40,249 nucleotides of DNA from a virus: positions 1 through 40,249 of the IMG/VR virus record IMGVR_UViG_3300046028_002417. One strand, written 5' to 3'. The translations under genes and the position numbers were made by a program. Shown piece by piece: positions 8,916-16,447 of this stretch. The notes below the pieces were generated by a model. It saw only the letters and a program-made list of their open reading frames with translations. It searched no databases and was not told the origin of the DNA. Positions within the stretch are counted from its first letter, which is position 1; every line of letters starts with the position of its first letter.

Positions 8916-9071
8916 ATGGACAATCACGAAGGCGCTGGCGGCAGTTATGTAGTCGATCCAAAGACCGGCATTAGAACGCTGGTCGAGCGCACAAAGGACG
9001 CAGCGGATAAGGCGGTATCGGAGCCAAAGCCAAAGCCTGAACCTAAGAAACCCGTTAAATTCGAGGAATAA
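8916..9071 (+). CDS. 51-aa protein before the tail tube gene
   Basis: Short gene (ATG 8916, TAA 9069-9071) filling the 160-nt gap between the gpU-like and tail-tube genes. The protein starts MDNHEGAGGSYVVDPKTG and ends in a Pro-Lys-Glu rich tail (EPKPKPEPKKP). The ATG follows the previous stop codon by 3 nt and the next ATG is 2 nt after its own stop, a spacing typical of a real, coupled gene. Small proteins with a PKTG motif and charged tail are common here in related phages as I recall; function unknown. Confidence 0.7.
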   Translation: MDNHEGAGGSYVVDPKTGIRTLVERTKDAADKAVSEPKPKPEPKKPVKFEE

Positions 9072-9073
9072 TC

Positions 9074-10006
9074 ATGCCGCTACTTTATCGCCGCAGAACG
9101 ATCCTGGCTAAGATCGAAACCGTTTACGGTACTGACCCAACACCGACCGGATCGGCTAATGCGATCCTGGTTCGAAACATGAGCGTGACGCCGCTGGCTG
9201 CAGAGACTGCCAGCCGCGACCTGATCCGTCCCTATTACGGCAATTCGCCAGAACTGATCGCGTCCAAGAACGTCGCCATTGAGTTCGAGGTCGAGATGGC
9301 CGGTTCCGGCACAGCCGGTACAGCGCCGAAGTACGGTCCGCTGCTGCGTGCCTGCGGCCTGTCTGAAACTGTCAGTGCCGGCGTGTCGACAATTTATGAG
9401 CCGGTTTCGAGCGCATTCGAGTCTGTGACGCTGTATCACAACGTTGACGGCGTTCTGCACAAGATCACTGGCGCACGCGGCAATGTCGAGTTCACAGTCA
9501 ACGCACGCGCAATCCCGATCATGAAATTTAGCATGACCGGCATCTACAACGCGCCTGCCGACGCAGCACTGCCGACGGTTGATTACGCCGGATTCATTTC
9601 GCCGGAAGCCGCCAACAATTCAAACACGACTGGTTTTAGCCTGTTCAGTTATGCTGGCGTTTTGGAGTCGCTGTCGCTGTCTTTGGGCAACGCCGTGACA
9701 TTCCGCAGCCTGATCGGTTCTGAGTCTGTGCTGATCACCGACCGCAAGGTCGCCGGCACTGCCGTGTTTGAAGCGCCGACGATTACAGCGAAGGACTTTT
9801 TCGCCGCAGCCATTGGCAACACGCTGGGCGCACTGGCTATCACGCAGGGTACGGTAGCCGGCAACAGGTTCGCCATTTCGAGCAGTTCGATTGATCTTGG
9901 CACGCCGTCCTACTCTGACAGCGACGGCATCACGATGATCAACGTTCCATTCGTTGCGGTTCCATCTGGCAACGGTAACAACGAAATCACGTTCACCGTG
10001 ACATAG
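9074..10006 (+). CDS. Major tail tube protein
   Basis: A 310-aa beta-rich protein that forms the stacked hexamer rings of the non-contractile tail tube. Its start (LLYRRRTILAKIETVYGTDPTP) is characteristic of tail-tube proteins in siphoviruses of proteobacteria. It is followed by repeated strand-rich segments with many Ser/Thr/Gly residues. An AGGA Shine-Dalgarno lies just upstream. A stable hairpin follows the gene, and the tail chaperones come next, as in lambda (V, then G and T). Confidence 0.88.
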   Translation: MPLLYRRRTILAKIETVYGTDPTPTGSANAILVRNMSVTPLAAETASRDLIRPYYGNSPELIASKNVAIEFEVEMAGSGTAGTAPKYGPLLRACGLSETVSAGVSTIYEPVSSAFESVTLYHNVDGVLHKITGARGNVEFTVNARAIPIMKFSMTGIYNAPADAALPTVDYAGFISPEAANNSNTTGFSLFSYAGVLESLSLSLGNAVTFRSLIGSESVLITDRKVAGTAVFEAPTITAKDFFAAAIGNTLGALAITQGTVAGNRFAISSSSIDLGTPSYSDSDGITMINVPFVAVPSGNGNNEITFTVT

Positions 10007-10025
10007 TGCGCAGGTAATGCAGCAA

Positions 10026-10052
10026 ACAGCGCCGCACTTGATGCGGCGTTGT
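10026..10052 (+). terminator. Hairpin after the tail tube gene
   Basis: An 11-bp stem centred on CGCCGCA and TGCGGCG, with loop CTTGA and extension through ACAG/TTGT (one G-U). The bases after it are CACATTCT, not a T-run, so this looks like a partial terminator or a transcript-stabilising structure that reduces transcription of the low-abundance chaperone and tape measure genes relative to the tube protein. Confidence 0.55.
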
Positions 10053-10074
10053 CACATTCTAAAAAGGGGATTTA

Positions 10075-10413
10075 ATGTTTAAAATTGCACACTCAGCTGA
10101 ATACACCTGGCCGGTTACTGTTGAAATTCCTACCGATGGCGGTCGTTCCGAAAAGTCTACGTTCGACGCCAAGTTCAAGCGGCTGACGCAGACGCGGATT
10201 GACGAGATTCGCAAGGGCATTTCAAATGCCGAAATCAACGACGCCGACCTGGCGCGGGAAGTGCTGATCGGCTGGACTGGCGTGGTCGATGACAACGGCG
10301 ATGTGCCGTTCAGCGAAGCATCACGCGACCGACTGCTGGATATTCCAACGGTATCGGCTGCGATTGTCATGTCATTACTAGGAAGCCTGTCAGGCGCACG
10401 CAGAAAAAACTAA
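10075..10413 (+). CDS. Tail assembly chaperone, G-like
   Basis: A 112-aa protein corresponding to lambda gpG, which coats the tape measure protein during tail assembly. It starts at ATG after an AGGGGA Shine-Dalgarno. The N-terminal beta part (YTWPVTVEIPTDGG) and the helical LTQTRIDEIRKGI segment are typical. The stop codon TAA at 10411-10413 immediately follows a slippery heptamer, so a minority of ribosomes should continue in the -1 frame to give a G-T fusion. Confidence 0.88.
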   Translation: MFKIAHSAEYTWPVTVEIPTDGGRSEKSTFDAKFKRLTQTRIDEIRKGISNAEINDADLAREVLIGWTGVVDDNGDVPFSEASRDRLLDIPTVSAAIVMSLLGSLSGARRKN

Positions 10414-10745
10414 TCGACGCTGCCGCGCACTGGGCGCGTGGCGGCGTGAAGGATGATGCGGCGGAAGACCTAGAAGCGTTCGGAGTGCCTGCCGAAATGG
10501 TCAACGCCGTGCCAGTGCCTGCGGAGGACTTCGACGTTTGGGATGATAACGTCTTGGCATTGTCTTTGTTTATGCGGCTGCAAACCCAGTGGCGTATAAT
10601 AAATGGCGTATTCGCCGGCATAAATTACCAGTCCATTCAGTTCCTATTCGATGTCTACAACGTCGAAGACAAAGCGACAATGATGGACGATTTGCAGGCG
10701 ATGGAGTTTTCCGCACTGGCGACGCTGAATAAGGATCGGACCTGA
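10075..10745 (+). CDS. Tail assembly chaperone G-T fusion by -1 frameshift
   Basis: Read as 10075-10410 joined to 10410-10745, giving 223 aa. After the slip the next codon is CTA at 10410 and the extension runs LIDAAAHWARGGVKDD and on to the stop at 10743-10745. The T domain is helical and acidic (DDAAEDLEAFGVP, then WRIINGVFAGINYQ). In lambda the T part recruits the tube protein while G binds the tape measure. A free-standing T from the GTG at 10446 is formally possible but unlikely, because the -1 frame is open right up to the slippery site. The end overlaps the tape measure ATG by one base. Confidence 0.88.
10404..10410 (+). promoter_or_regulatory. Programmed -1 ribosomal frameshift site (A AAA AAC)
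   Basis: The heptamer AAAAAAC sits in phase as A AAA AAC (codons AGA, AAA, AAC) with the zero-frame stop TAA directly after it. The -1 frame is open from here to 10745. A GC-rich hairpin-capable stretch (about 10422-10443, with GCCGCGC and GCGCGTGGC) follows and could stimulate slipping. This is the classic arrangement of tail chaperone genes in long-tailed phages. Confidence 0.92.
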
Positions 10746-13579
10746 TGGCACTTGACATGAATGCAGCAGTCAAAATTTCTGCAACTGTCAGCGGGCAGTC
10801 GGCGGTCGACAATTTGCGCGACAGCATGGACAAGATGTCCGGTTCAGCCGTTGGTCTTGCGAAGACATTTGCAGCCGGATTCATAGGTTTGCAGGCAATT
10901 CAAGCCGTCGGAACGTTTGCAAAATCCGTGATGGATACTGCCGACACTATGGACGAAATGTCACAGCGGACTGGCCTGACCGTCGAACAATTATCAGAAC
11001 TTGACTATGCCGCCAAGATCAGCGGCACAAGCATTGACGCTGTTCAGACCGCTATGGCTAAACTGGCGGCAAAGGCGACCGATGCGGCAACCGGGAACAA
11101 GACGGCAGCAGTGGCATTCGATGCTTTGGGAATAAGCGTCAAGGATTCAAGCGGCGCATTAAAGAGCCAGCTGCAGCTGTTCGAGGAAGTCGGGCAGCGA
11201 ATTGCGGCAATCAATGATCCTACACTTCGCGCTGCTTTGGCCATTGAAGTATTCGGAAAATCCGGCGCACAATTGCTGCCGCTGCTGCAGGACATGGGCA
11301 AACTGCGTCAAGAGGCACGCGACCTGGGCGGCGTTATTGGAAGTGACTTTGCCGCGAGTGCTGCGCAGTTCAACGACAATCTGGACCGCATGACGCTGAT
11401 GTCTAAAGGTCTGGCAATGGCGATCATGAACGAAGTCCTGCCAAGCCTCAATCAGATGATGACCGAAATGATGGTCGGGATGAAGGTTTTCGGCAGTTTT
11501 AGCAGCGCAATGTGGAATGTCGGCACGACGAATCCGTTCAATTCGCTTGAGGAAAACGCCAAAAAATACAATGACCAGGTCGCCAATCTCGAAGCGCAAA
11601 TAAAGAAAACTGCCTCAGAAAATAAGCGATGGGCGACGCAAACGCTTTCCAGCCTGAATTCGCAATTGGAAACCGCAAAGAAACTTGCGGAGTATTTCAA
11701 CACAATGGTCGGGAAGAAAAACCCGCAAGCCACAGATCAGTCGGGAGGTAATGGGGCAGACATCGCAGGGCGTCGGGCGCTTGACGCACTGTCAAAAGCG
11801 AACGCAGCAACCGCCCAATTAACCGACGCACAAAGAGAAGCAAAGCGCCAAGAGGAAGAACGCAAGCGCATTATTGAACAACTAAGCGATTCGGTTTTTA
11901 AACTAAAAGAGGGCGAAGACCAGTTAACGCTTGCCAAGCTAAAAAGCCTCAATGCAACACCGAAGCAAATTGAGCAAGCCAAAGAACTAATGAATCAACG
12001 AAAAGGGTTGATTGATGCAGCTGAAGCGCAAAAGCAAAAAGAAAAAGACTTAGAACAGGTTCTGCAAGACGTCGCAAAGGCGGCTGAAAAGCTGGCCAGC
12101 GATAGTCAGCGCGTCTGGGATTCGACACGAACGCCGCTTGAGAAATACAACGAGGAAGTCGAACGCCTGCAAAAGCTATACGATGCGGGCAGCATTTCCG
12201 CCAATACATTCGAACGGGCGCAGAGTAATGCGTTCAAGGAAATTGCAGCAGCTGGCGAAAGCGTGTTCAATGAAACCAGAACGCCGCTTGAAAAATACAA
12301 TGCAGAAATGGAGCGTCTGGCTAAAGTTTATGACACCGGAACTATTTCCGCAAATACGTATGCAAGAGCGCAGCGGAACACTCTGGACGAATTTTTGTCA
12401 ATCAATGAAAGCGTATTCAGTCAGACCAGAACTCCGCTGGAAAAGTACAACGAAGAACTAGAGCGTCTTGAGCAGCTGTTCAAGGAAGGCAGCATTTCCG
12501 CGAGTACATTTGAACGGGCGCAAAAACAGGCACTTGATGGATTTAAGTCAGCCGGCGCAAGCGTGTTTAATGAGACAAGAACGCCGCTTGAACAGTACAA
12601 CGCAGAATTAGAACGCCTGCAGAAGTTATTTAACGAGGGAACAATTTCCGCCGACACACTGTCGCGGGCGCAAAAGAGGGCAATTGACGATTTCAAAGCA
12701 GCAGGCGCAAGTGCATTCAATGAAACAAAGAGTCCGCTGGACAAGTACAACGCGGAACTCGAAAGACTACAGATTCTGTTTGATGAGGGAACAATTTCGG
12801 CTGAAACATTTGCACGGGCGCAAACTCAAGCATTTGAAAACTTGCAATCAGTTGGGGCAAGCGTTTTTAATGCAACGCGAACGCCGCTGGAAAAATACAA
12901 TCTGGAACTTGAGCGACTTGATGAACTGTTGAAAAACGGGGCTATTTCTTACGAGACTTATCAAAGAGCCGTGAAGATGGCCTATGATGACATGGAAAAT
13001 TTTGGCACGAAAAGCGAAGACATTTTCAAGGCGATGGAATCCGCAATGCTTGGGTTCGCAAAGAGTTCAGCCGACGCAATCGTTGACTTCGTCACTGGCG
13101 CGGAAATGAACTTCGAGAACCTAATAACATCCATGTTAAAGGACTTGGCGCGGCTGGCTGTATATAAAACGATCACGGAACCATTATTCAACTGGGCCGG
13201 AAGTTTTCTGCCGACGCCAGCAGTAAAGAGCGCAAACGGCAACGCCTTCATGGACGGCAATCTTATGGCGTTTGCCAGCGGCGGCATTGTCAATAGACCG
13301 ACGCTTTTCCCGATGGCAAACGGCACTGGGCTGATGGGCGAAGCAGGACCGGAAGCCATCATGCCGCTGCAACGCACATCGTCTGGCAAGCTGGGCGTGA
13401 TCGCCCAGGGCGGCGGCGGCAACAATGTGACGGTCAACGTGAACGTCGAGTCTGGCCAGACAACATCAACATCAGACAACCAGCAAGTCGAAAAGCTGGG
13501 CGGCTACATTGCCAAGGCTGTGCAGTCCGAACTGCTAAAGCAAAAGCGGCCAGGCGGCATTTTATTTGCGGGGGCATAA
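10745..13579 (+). CDS. Tail tape measure protein
   Basis: A 944-aa protein that sets tail length and is later ejected with the DNA. The N-terminal 240 residues follow the lambda-type tape measure pattern (MSQRTGLTVEQLSELDYAAKI, VFGKSGAQLLPLLQDM). Residues 280-455 are long charged helices. Residues 456-755 are six 50-residue repeats. The C-terminus has the usual hydrophobic MLKDLARLAVYKTITEPLF and glycine-rich GLMGEAGPEAIMPL segments found in lambda gpH-like proteins. The ATG overlaps the chaperone stop codon. The repeats are an unusual addition and probably contribute directly to tail length. Confidence 0.93.
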   Translation: MALDMNAAVKISATVSGQSAVDNLRDSMDKMSGSAVGLAKTFAAGFIGLQAIQAVGTFAKSVMDTADTMDEMSQRTGLTVEQLSELDYAAKISGTSIDAVQTAMAKLAAKATDAATGNKTAAVAFDALGISVKDSSGALKSQLQLFEEVGQRIAAINDPTLRAALAIEVFGKSGAQLLPLLQDMGKLRQEARDLGGVIGSDFAASAAQFNDNLDRMTLMSKGLAMAIMNEVLPSLNQMMTEMMVGMKVFGSFSSAMWNVGTTNPFNSLEENAKKYNDQVANLEAQIKKTASENKRWATQTLSSLNSQLETAKKLAEYFNTMVGKKNPQATDQSGGNGADIAGRRALDALSKANAATAQLTDAQREAKRQEEERKRIIEQLSDSVFKLKEGEDQLTLAKLKSLNATPKQIEQAKELMNQRKGLIDAAEAQKQKEKDLEQVLQDVAKAAEKLASDSQRVWDSTRTPLEKYNEEVERLQKLYDAGSISANTFERAQSNAFKEIAAAGESVFNETRTPLEKYNAEMERLAKVYDTGTISANTYARAQRNTLDEFLSINESVFSQTRTPLEKYNEELERLEQLFKEGSISASTFERAQKQALDGFKSAGASVFNETRTPLEQYNAELERLQKLFNEGTISADTLSRAQKRAIDDFKAAGASAFNETKSPLDKYNAELERLQILFDEGTISAETFARAQTQAFENLQSVGASVFNATRTPLEKYNLELERLDELLKNGAISYETYQRAVKMAYDDMENFGTKSEDIFKAMESAMLGFAKSSADAIVDFVTGAEMNFENLITSMLKDLARLAVYKTITEPLFNWAGSFLPTPAVKSANGNAFMDGNLMAFASGGIVNRPTLFPMANGTGLMGEAGPEAIMPLQRTSSGKLGVIAQGGGGNNVTVNVNVESGQTTSTSDNQQVEKLGGYIAKAVQSELLKQKRPGGILFAGA
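12110..13009 (+). repeat. Six tandem 150-bp repeats in the tape measure gene
   Basis: Units start at 12110, 12260, 12410, 12560, 12710 and 12860 with an exact 150-bp (50-codon) period and no indels. The consensus protein unit includes SVFNETRTPLEKYNAELERL, then a linker of the type LFxEGTISAxTFxRAQ and a short amphipathic helix. The shared DNA core is the 10-mer ACGCCGCTTG or ACGCCGCTGG near base 22 of each unit. The units have diverged at many synonymous sites, so the array is old but length-constrained. Confidence 0.92.
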
Positions 13580-13918
13580 GTGGCAACATTCACATACACG
13601 CCGGACTTTGGCGCACAGAGAACGATCAGACCAACGGTTCGGGCGGTCAAGTTTGGCGACGGCTATGAGCAGCGTTTGTCCTATGGCCTGAACACACAGC
13701 CGCAGTCGTGGAACCTGACGTTTTCCGTTCGGGATGACGCAGAGGCTGGCGGCATTGATACATTCTTGGCGACCGAAGCAGGCGTCGGCTGGTTCTACTG
13801 GACGCCGCCAGGCGCAGCTGGGCCACTAAAATTTATCTGCAGAGAATGGCAACGAAGCATTGACCGCAACGACATGAACACGATCACGGCAAAGTTTGAT
13901 CAAGTGTTTGATCTATAA
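13580..13918 (+). CDS. Minor tail protein M-like
   Basis: A 112-aa protein of the gpM family, which joins the tail tip complex. Diagnostic features are the start FTYTPDFGAQ, KFGDGYEQRLSYGLN near residue 28, WNLTFSVRD, and WFYWTPPG near residue 70. It starts at GTG 13580, immediately after the tape measure TAA. In lambda the M product also follows the tape measure gene and precedes L, as here apart from one inserted gene. Confidence 0.88.
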   Translation: MATFTYTPDFGAQRTIRPTVRAVKFGDGYEQRLSYGLNTQPQSWNLTFSVRDDAEAGGIDTFLATEAGVGWFYWTPPGAAGPLKFICREWQRSIDRNDMNTITAKFDQVFDL

Positions 13919-13927
13919 GGGGACAGC

Positions 13928-14422
13928 ATGGCAGTCATTACAACGAGGTCCGGCAAAGGATCAACACTTAGCTACGCAGAGATGGATGCGAACTTTGTCA
14001 ACCTGAACAACAATGTTCTAGATGTGATTATGGTCGCCAACACTGTGACGCTGACGTCCCAAGCGGCAAGTGAGCAAGAACTGGCAAACTTGGTCGGCTA
14101 CTCGCAGATTTTAGTTTCGACGGCCAACCGATACAATCGCATCCGTCTGGCAGCGCGGGTTACGACATTAAGTGCAAGCGTTAATACGCCGCGTCTTTAT
14201 CCGCAATACAGCCTAGACGGTACGACCTACACCACAATCGGGACAGGTTCAGGAACGAATGTTCTGTCACTTGCTGCCACTGCATTTGTAGTCACAGACT
14301 GGATTACACTTCCCGGCGCTGCACAAGCAGCTGCAGTTTATTTCCGCATCGCACAAAACGGCGGCAACGCTTCAGCAAGTCCTGTTGTGCGTGGCGTCTG
14401 CTACCAGTTCGGCGCTGCATAA
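13928..14422 (+). CDS. Putative tail-associated protein between M and L
   Basis: A 164-aa protein inserted between the M-like and L-like genes. Its N-terminus ITTRSGKGSTLSYAEMDANF resembles N-terminal segments of phage tail fibre and appendage proteins. The rest is beta-rich with Ala/Ser/Thr-rich strands and no cysteine pattern or catalytic motif until one cysteine near the C-terminus. It has a GGGGACA Shine-Dalgarno. A role as a small tail-tip decoration or fibre-anchoring protein is an inference from position and composition; lambda has no counterpart at this place. Confidence 0.65.
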   Translation: MAVITTRSGKGSTLSYAEMDANFVNLNNNVLDVIMVANTVTLTSQAASEQELANLVGYSQILVSTANRYNRIRLAARVTTLSASVNTPRLYPQYSLDGTTYTTIGTGSGTNVLSLAATAFVVTDWITLPGAAQAAAVYFRIAQNGGNASASPVVRGVCYQFGAA

Positions 14423-15165
14423 TGATCGGATATATTGATCAGGGATATTTTTTGCCGGGTTACCTGGCGGAAGATTTGTCTTCCGAAGTCCAGAAACTTG
14501 CGCCGTCGGCAATTGTTGAACTGTTCGAAGTCGACACGACCAGCTTAGGCGGTGAATTGATCCGGTTTCACGCTGGCACAAATGGCCTTATGCAACGCAT
14601 TGTCTGGCAGGGCAATGAATACGAACCGTTTCCAGTCAAGGTTTCTGGCTTTGAATTGTCCGCAAACGGTCAGCTGCCGCGTCCGAAACTAATGGTAGCC
14701 AATGTGACCGGTATTATTACAACGCTGGTTCTGCAGTATCAGGACTTGATCGGGGCGAAGGTCACGCGCAAGCGGACGCTGGCAAAGTATCTGGATGCCG
14801 TAAATTTTCCAGGCAGCGTCAATCCGACCGCCGACCCAGACGCCGCCTTTCCAAATGACAGTTATTTCATCGACCGAAAGTCAACAGAGACGCGAGACGC
14901 GGTCGAGTTCGAACTGGCGGCATCGATTGACCTGCAAGGCGTTATGCTGCCGCGTCGGCAGATCATCCAGAACGTCTGTTCCTGGCGTTATCGCGGTACA
15001 GAGTGCGGATATGCCGGCACAAATTATTTCGACGCTGGCGATGTCGCTGTCGCTAATTTAAGCCAGGATGTCTGCGGCAAGCGGCTATCCAGCTGCAAGA
15101 TACGGTTCGGGCAAACGCAGCCTTTACCTTTCGGCGGGTTCCCTGCTGCTGGCCTGATCAGATGA
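14422..15165 (+). CDS. Minor tail protein L-like, predicted Fe-S protein
   Basis: A 247-aa tail-tip protein of the gpL family. Residues 20-170 contain the typical hub-domain pattern (ELFEVDTTSLGG, FHAGTN, YEPFPVKVSGFE). The C-terminus has four cysteines, C186, C195, C218 and C225, in the contexts CSWRYRGTEC and CGKRLSSC. Lambda gpL is known to bind an iron-sulphur cluster through four C-terminal cysteines, so the same is likely here. The gene overlaps the stop of the previous gene (TAATG) and the start of K (ATGA). Confidence 0.9.
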   Translation: MIGYIDQGYFLPGYLAEDLSSEVQKLAPSAIVELFEVDTTSLGGELIRFHAGTNGLMQRIVWQGNEYEPFPVKVSGFELSANGQLPRPKLMVANVTGIITTLVLQYQDLIGAKVTRKRTLAKYLDAVNFPGSVNPTADPDAAFPNDSYFIDRKSTETRDAVEFELAASIDLQGVMLPRRQIIQNVCSWRYRGTECGYAGTNYFDAGDVAVANLSQDVCGKRLSSCKIRFGQTQPLPFGGFPAAGLIR

Positions 15166-15884
15166 CCCTGTCCGACGCTGTACGGCAGGCGGCGGTTCAT
15201 CACGGCAAGTCTGAATATCCGCGTGAGGCGTGCGGTCTGGTCATCATTCAGCGGGGGCGGCAGGTTTATGTTCCGTGCCGCAACCTGGCGCTGGTACACG
15301 ACCAGTTCATCATTGACCCGAACGACTATGCTGCAGCCGATGAACGCGGCGAGATCGTCGCCGTCATCCATTCACATCCAGACCTGCCGCCAACGCCGTC
15401 CCAGGCTGATCTGGCCGGCTGCAGCGCGTCTGGCCTATCCTGGCACATCGTCAGCCTGCCAGCTGGTCAGTGGTCTGTCTTATACCCGTCTGGCTACACA
15501 GCGCCGCTGGTGGGCAGGGAATGGGCGTTTGGCACGCTGGACTGCTATTCAATAATCCGCGACTGGTACAAGCAGGAACGGTCGGTCGAGCTGCCGGATT
15601 TTCATCGACAAGATGACTTCTGGAAGCGCGGCGAAAACCTGTACATGGATAATTTTTCAAAAGCAGGATTCTATGAAATCCCGGTAAATGACTTATCCTC
15701 TGGCGATGTTATACTTATGACCAACGGATCAGCCATGCCAACGCATGGCGCTGTCTATTTAGGCGACGGTATGATTCTGCATCACGTTCAAAACAGGCTG
15801 TCCAGCCGTGAAATATACGGCGGGATATGGCAGCAAAATACAGTCGGGGCGCTGCGTTATGGTTCCAGTCATTCTGCTGGGTGA
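15162..15884 (+). CDS. Tail assembly protein K-like, JAB plus NlpC/P60 peptidase
   Basis: A 240-aa, two-domain protein of the gpK family. The N-terminal JAB/MPN metalloprotease has a conserved glutamate (EACGLV, residue about 22) and HSHPDLPPTPSQAD with H70 and H72. The C-terminal NlpC/P60 domain has the candidate catalytic cysteine C128 in LDCYS and histidine H195 in PTHGAVYLGDG. These enzymes act in tail-tip assembly or in local cell-wall cleavage during DNA entry. It overlaps L by 4 nt and the I-like gene by 26 nt. Confidence 0.9.
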   Translation: MTLSDAVRQAAVHHGKSEYPREACGLVIIQRGRQVYVPCRNLALVHDQFIIDPNDYAAADERGEIVAVIHSHPDLPPTPSQADLAGCSASGLSWHIVSLPAGQWSVLYPSGYTAPLVGREWAFGTLDCYSIIRDWYKQERSVELPDFHRQDDFWKRGENLYMDNFSKAGFYEIPVNDLSSGDVILMTNGSAMPTHGAVYLGDGMILHHVQNRLSSREIYGGIWQQNTVGALRYGSSHSAG

Positions 15885-16446
15885 ACTAGGCAAGAAATTT
15901 GGACGCCGGTTCATGCTGGACGTAAAGAACCCAGCCGAAGCGGTCAGGGCTTTGTGCGCCAATTTTCCAGGATTCGATAAGTTTGTCGCAACGTCGGAGG
16001 AACGAAACGTCGGTTATCGCGTGATCGTTGGGCGCGAGGATATCGGCATCGATGACCTGCACGATCCATCTGGCCGGCAGACGATCAAGATCGTGCCGGT
16101 CGTTGGCGGCGCTGGTAAAGTCGAAAAGATTATTATTGGCGCAATTTTGATTGCCGCAGCGATCTTTTTTCCGCCGCTGGCTGGCGTGACGCTGTACGGC
16201 ACGACAACACTTGCGGCTGTTACATTCTCAATCGGAGTAAGTCTAGCACTTGGCGGAGTGATTGAAATGCTTGCGCCGCAGCCAAAAACACCAGGGCAAG
16301 GCGCAGAGAACGTGCCGTCCTACACATTCAACGGACCAGTCAACACATCGGCGCAAGGTTATCCCGTCCCGGTCGGCTATGGCCGAATGATTGTTGGAAG
16401 TGCGGTAATATCCGCTGGCCAGACTATCGAAGAAATGGCCATCTGA
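15859..16446 (+). CDS. Tail assembly protein I-like
   Basis: A 195-aa protein of the gpI family. It starts at ATG 15859 (MVPVILLGELGKKFGRRF), inside the end of the K-like gene. Residues 1-80 look like a ubiquitin-like beta-grasp, followed by a hydrophobic Gly/Ala-rich hairpin (about 90-140, IIGAILIAAAIFFPPLAG) and a C-terminal NGPVNTSAQGYPVPVGYGR motif that is a hallmark of the family. It is needed for tail-tip formation in lambda but is not in the finished virion there. Upstream in-frame codons inside K are probably not used. Confidence 0.88.
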   Translation: MVPVILLGELGKKFGRRFMLDVKNPAEAVRALCANFPGFDKFVATSEERNVGYRVIVGREDIGIDDLHDPSGRQTIKIVPVVGGAGKVEKIIIGAILIAAAIFFPPLAGVTLYGTTTLAAVTFSIGVSLALGGVIEMLAPQPKTPGQGAENVPSYTFNGPVNTSAQGYPVPVGYGRMIVGSAVISAGQTIEEMAI

Positions 16447-16447
16447 T

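Noticed and set aside
12138-12461. Alternative plus-strand frame of 107 codons in the tape measure repeats.
   Set aside because: Its repetitiveness follows only from the 150-bp DNA repeat; no independent start signal.
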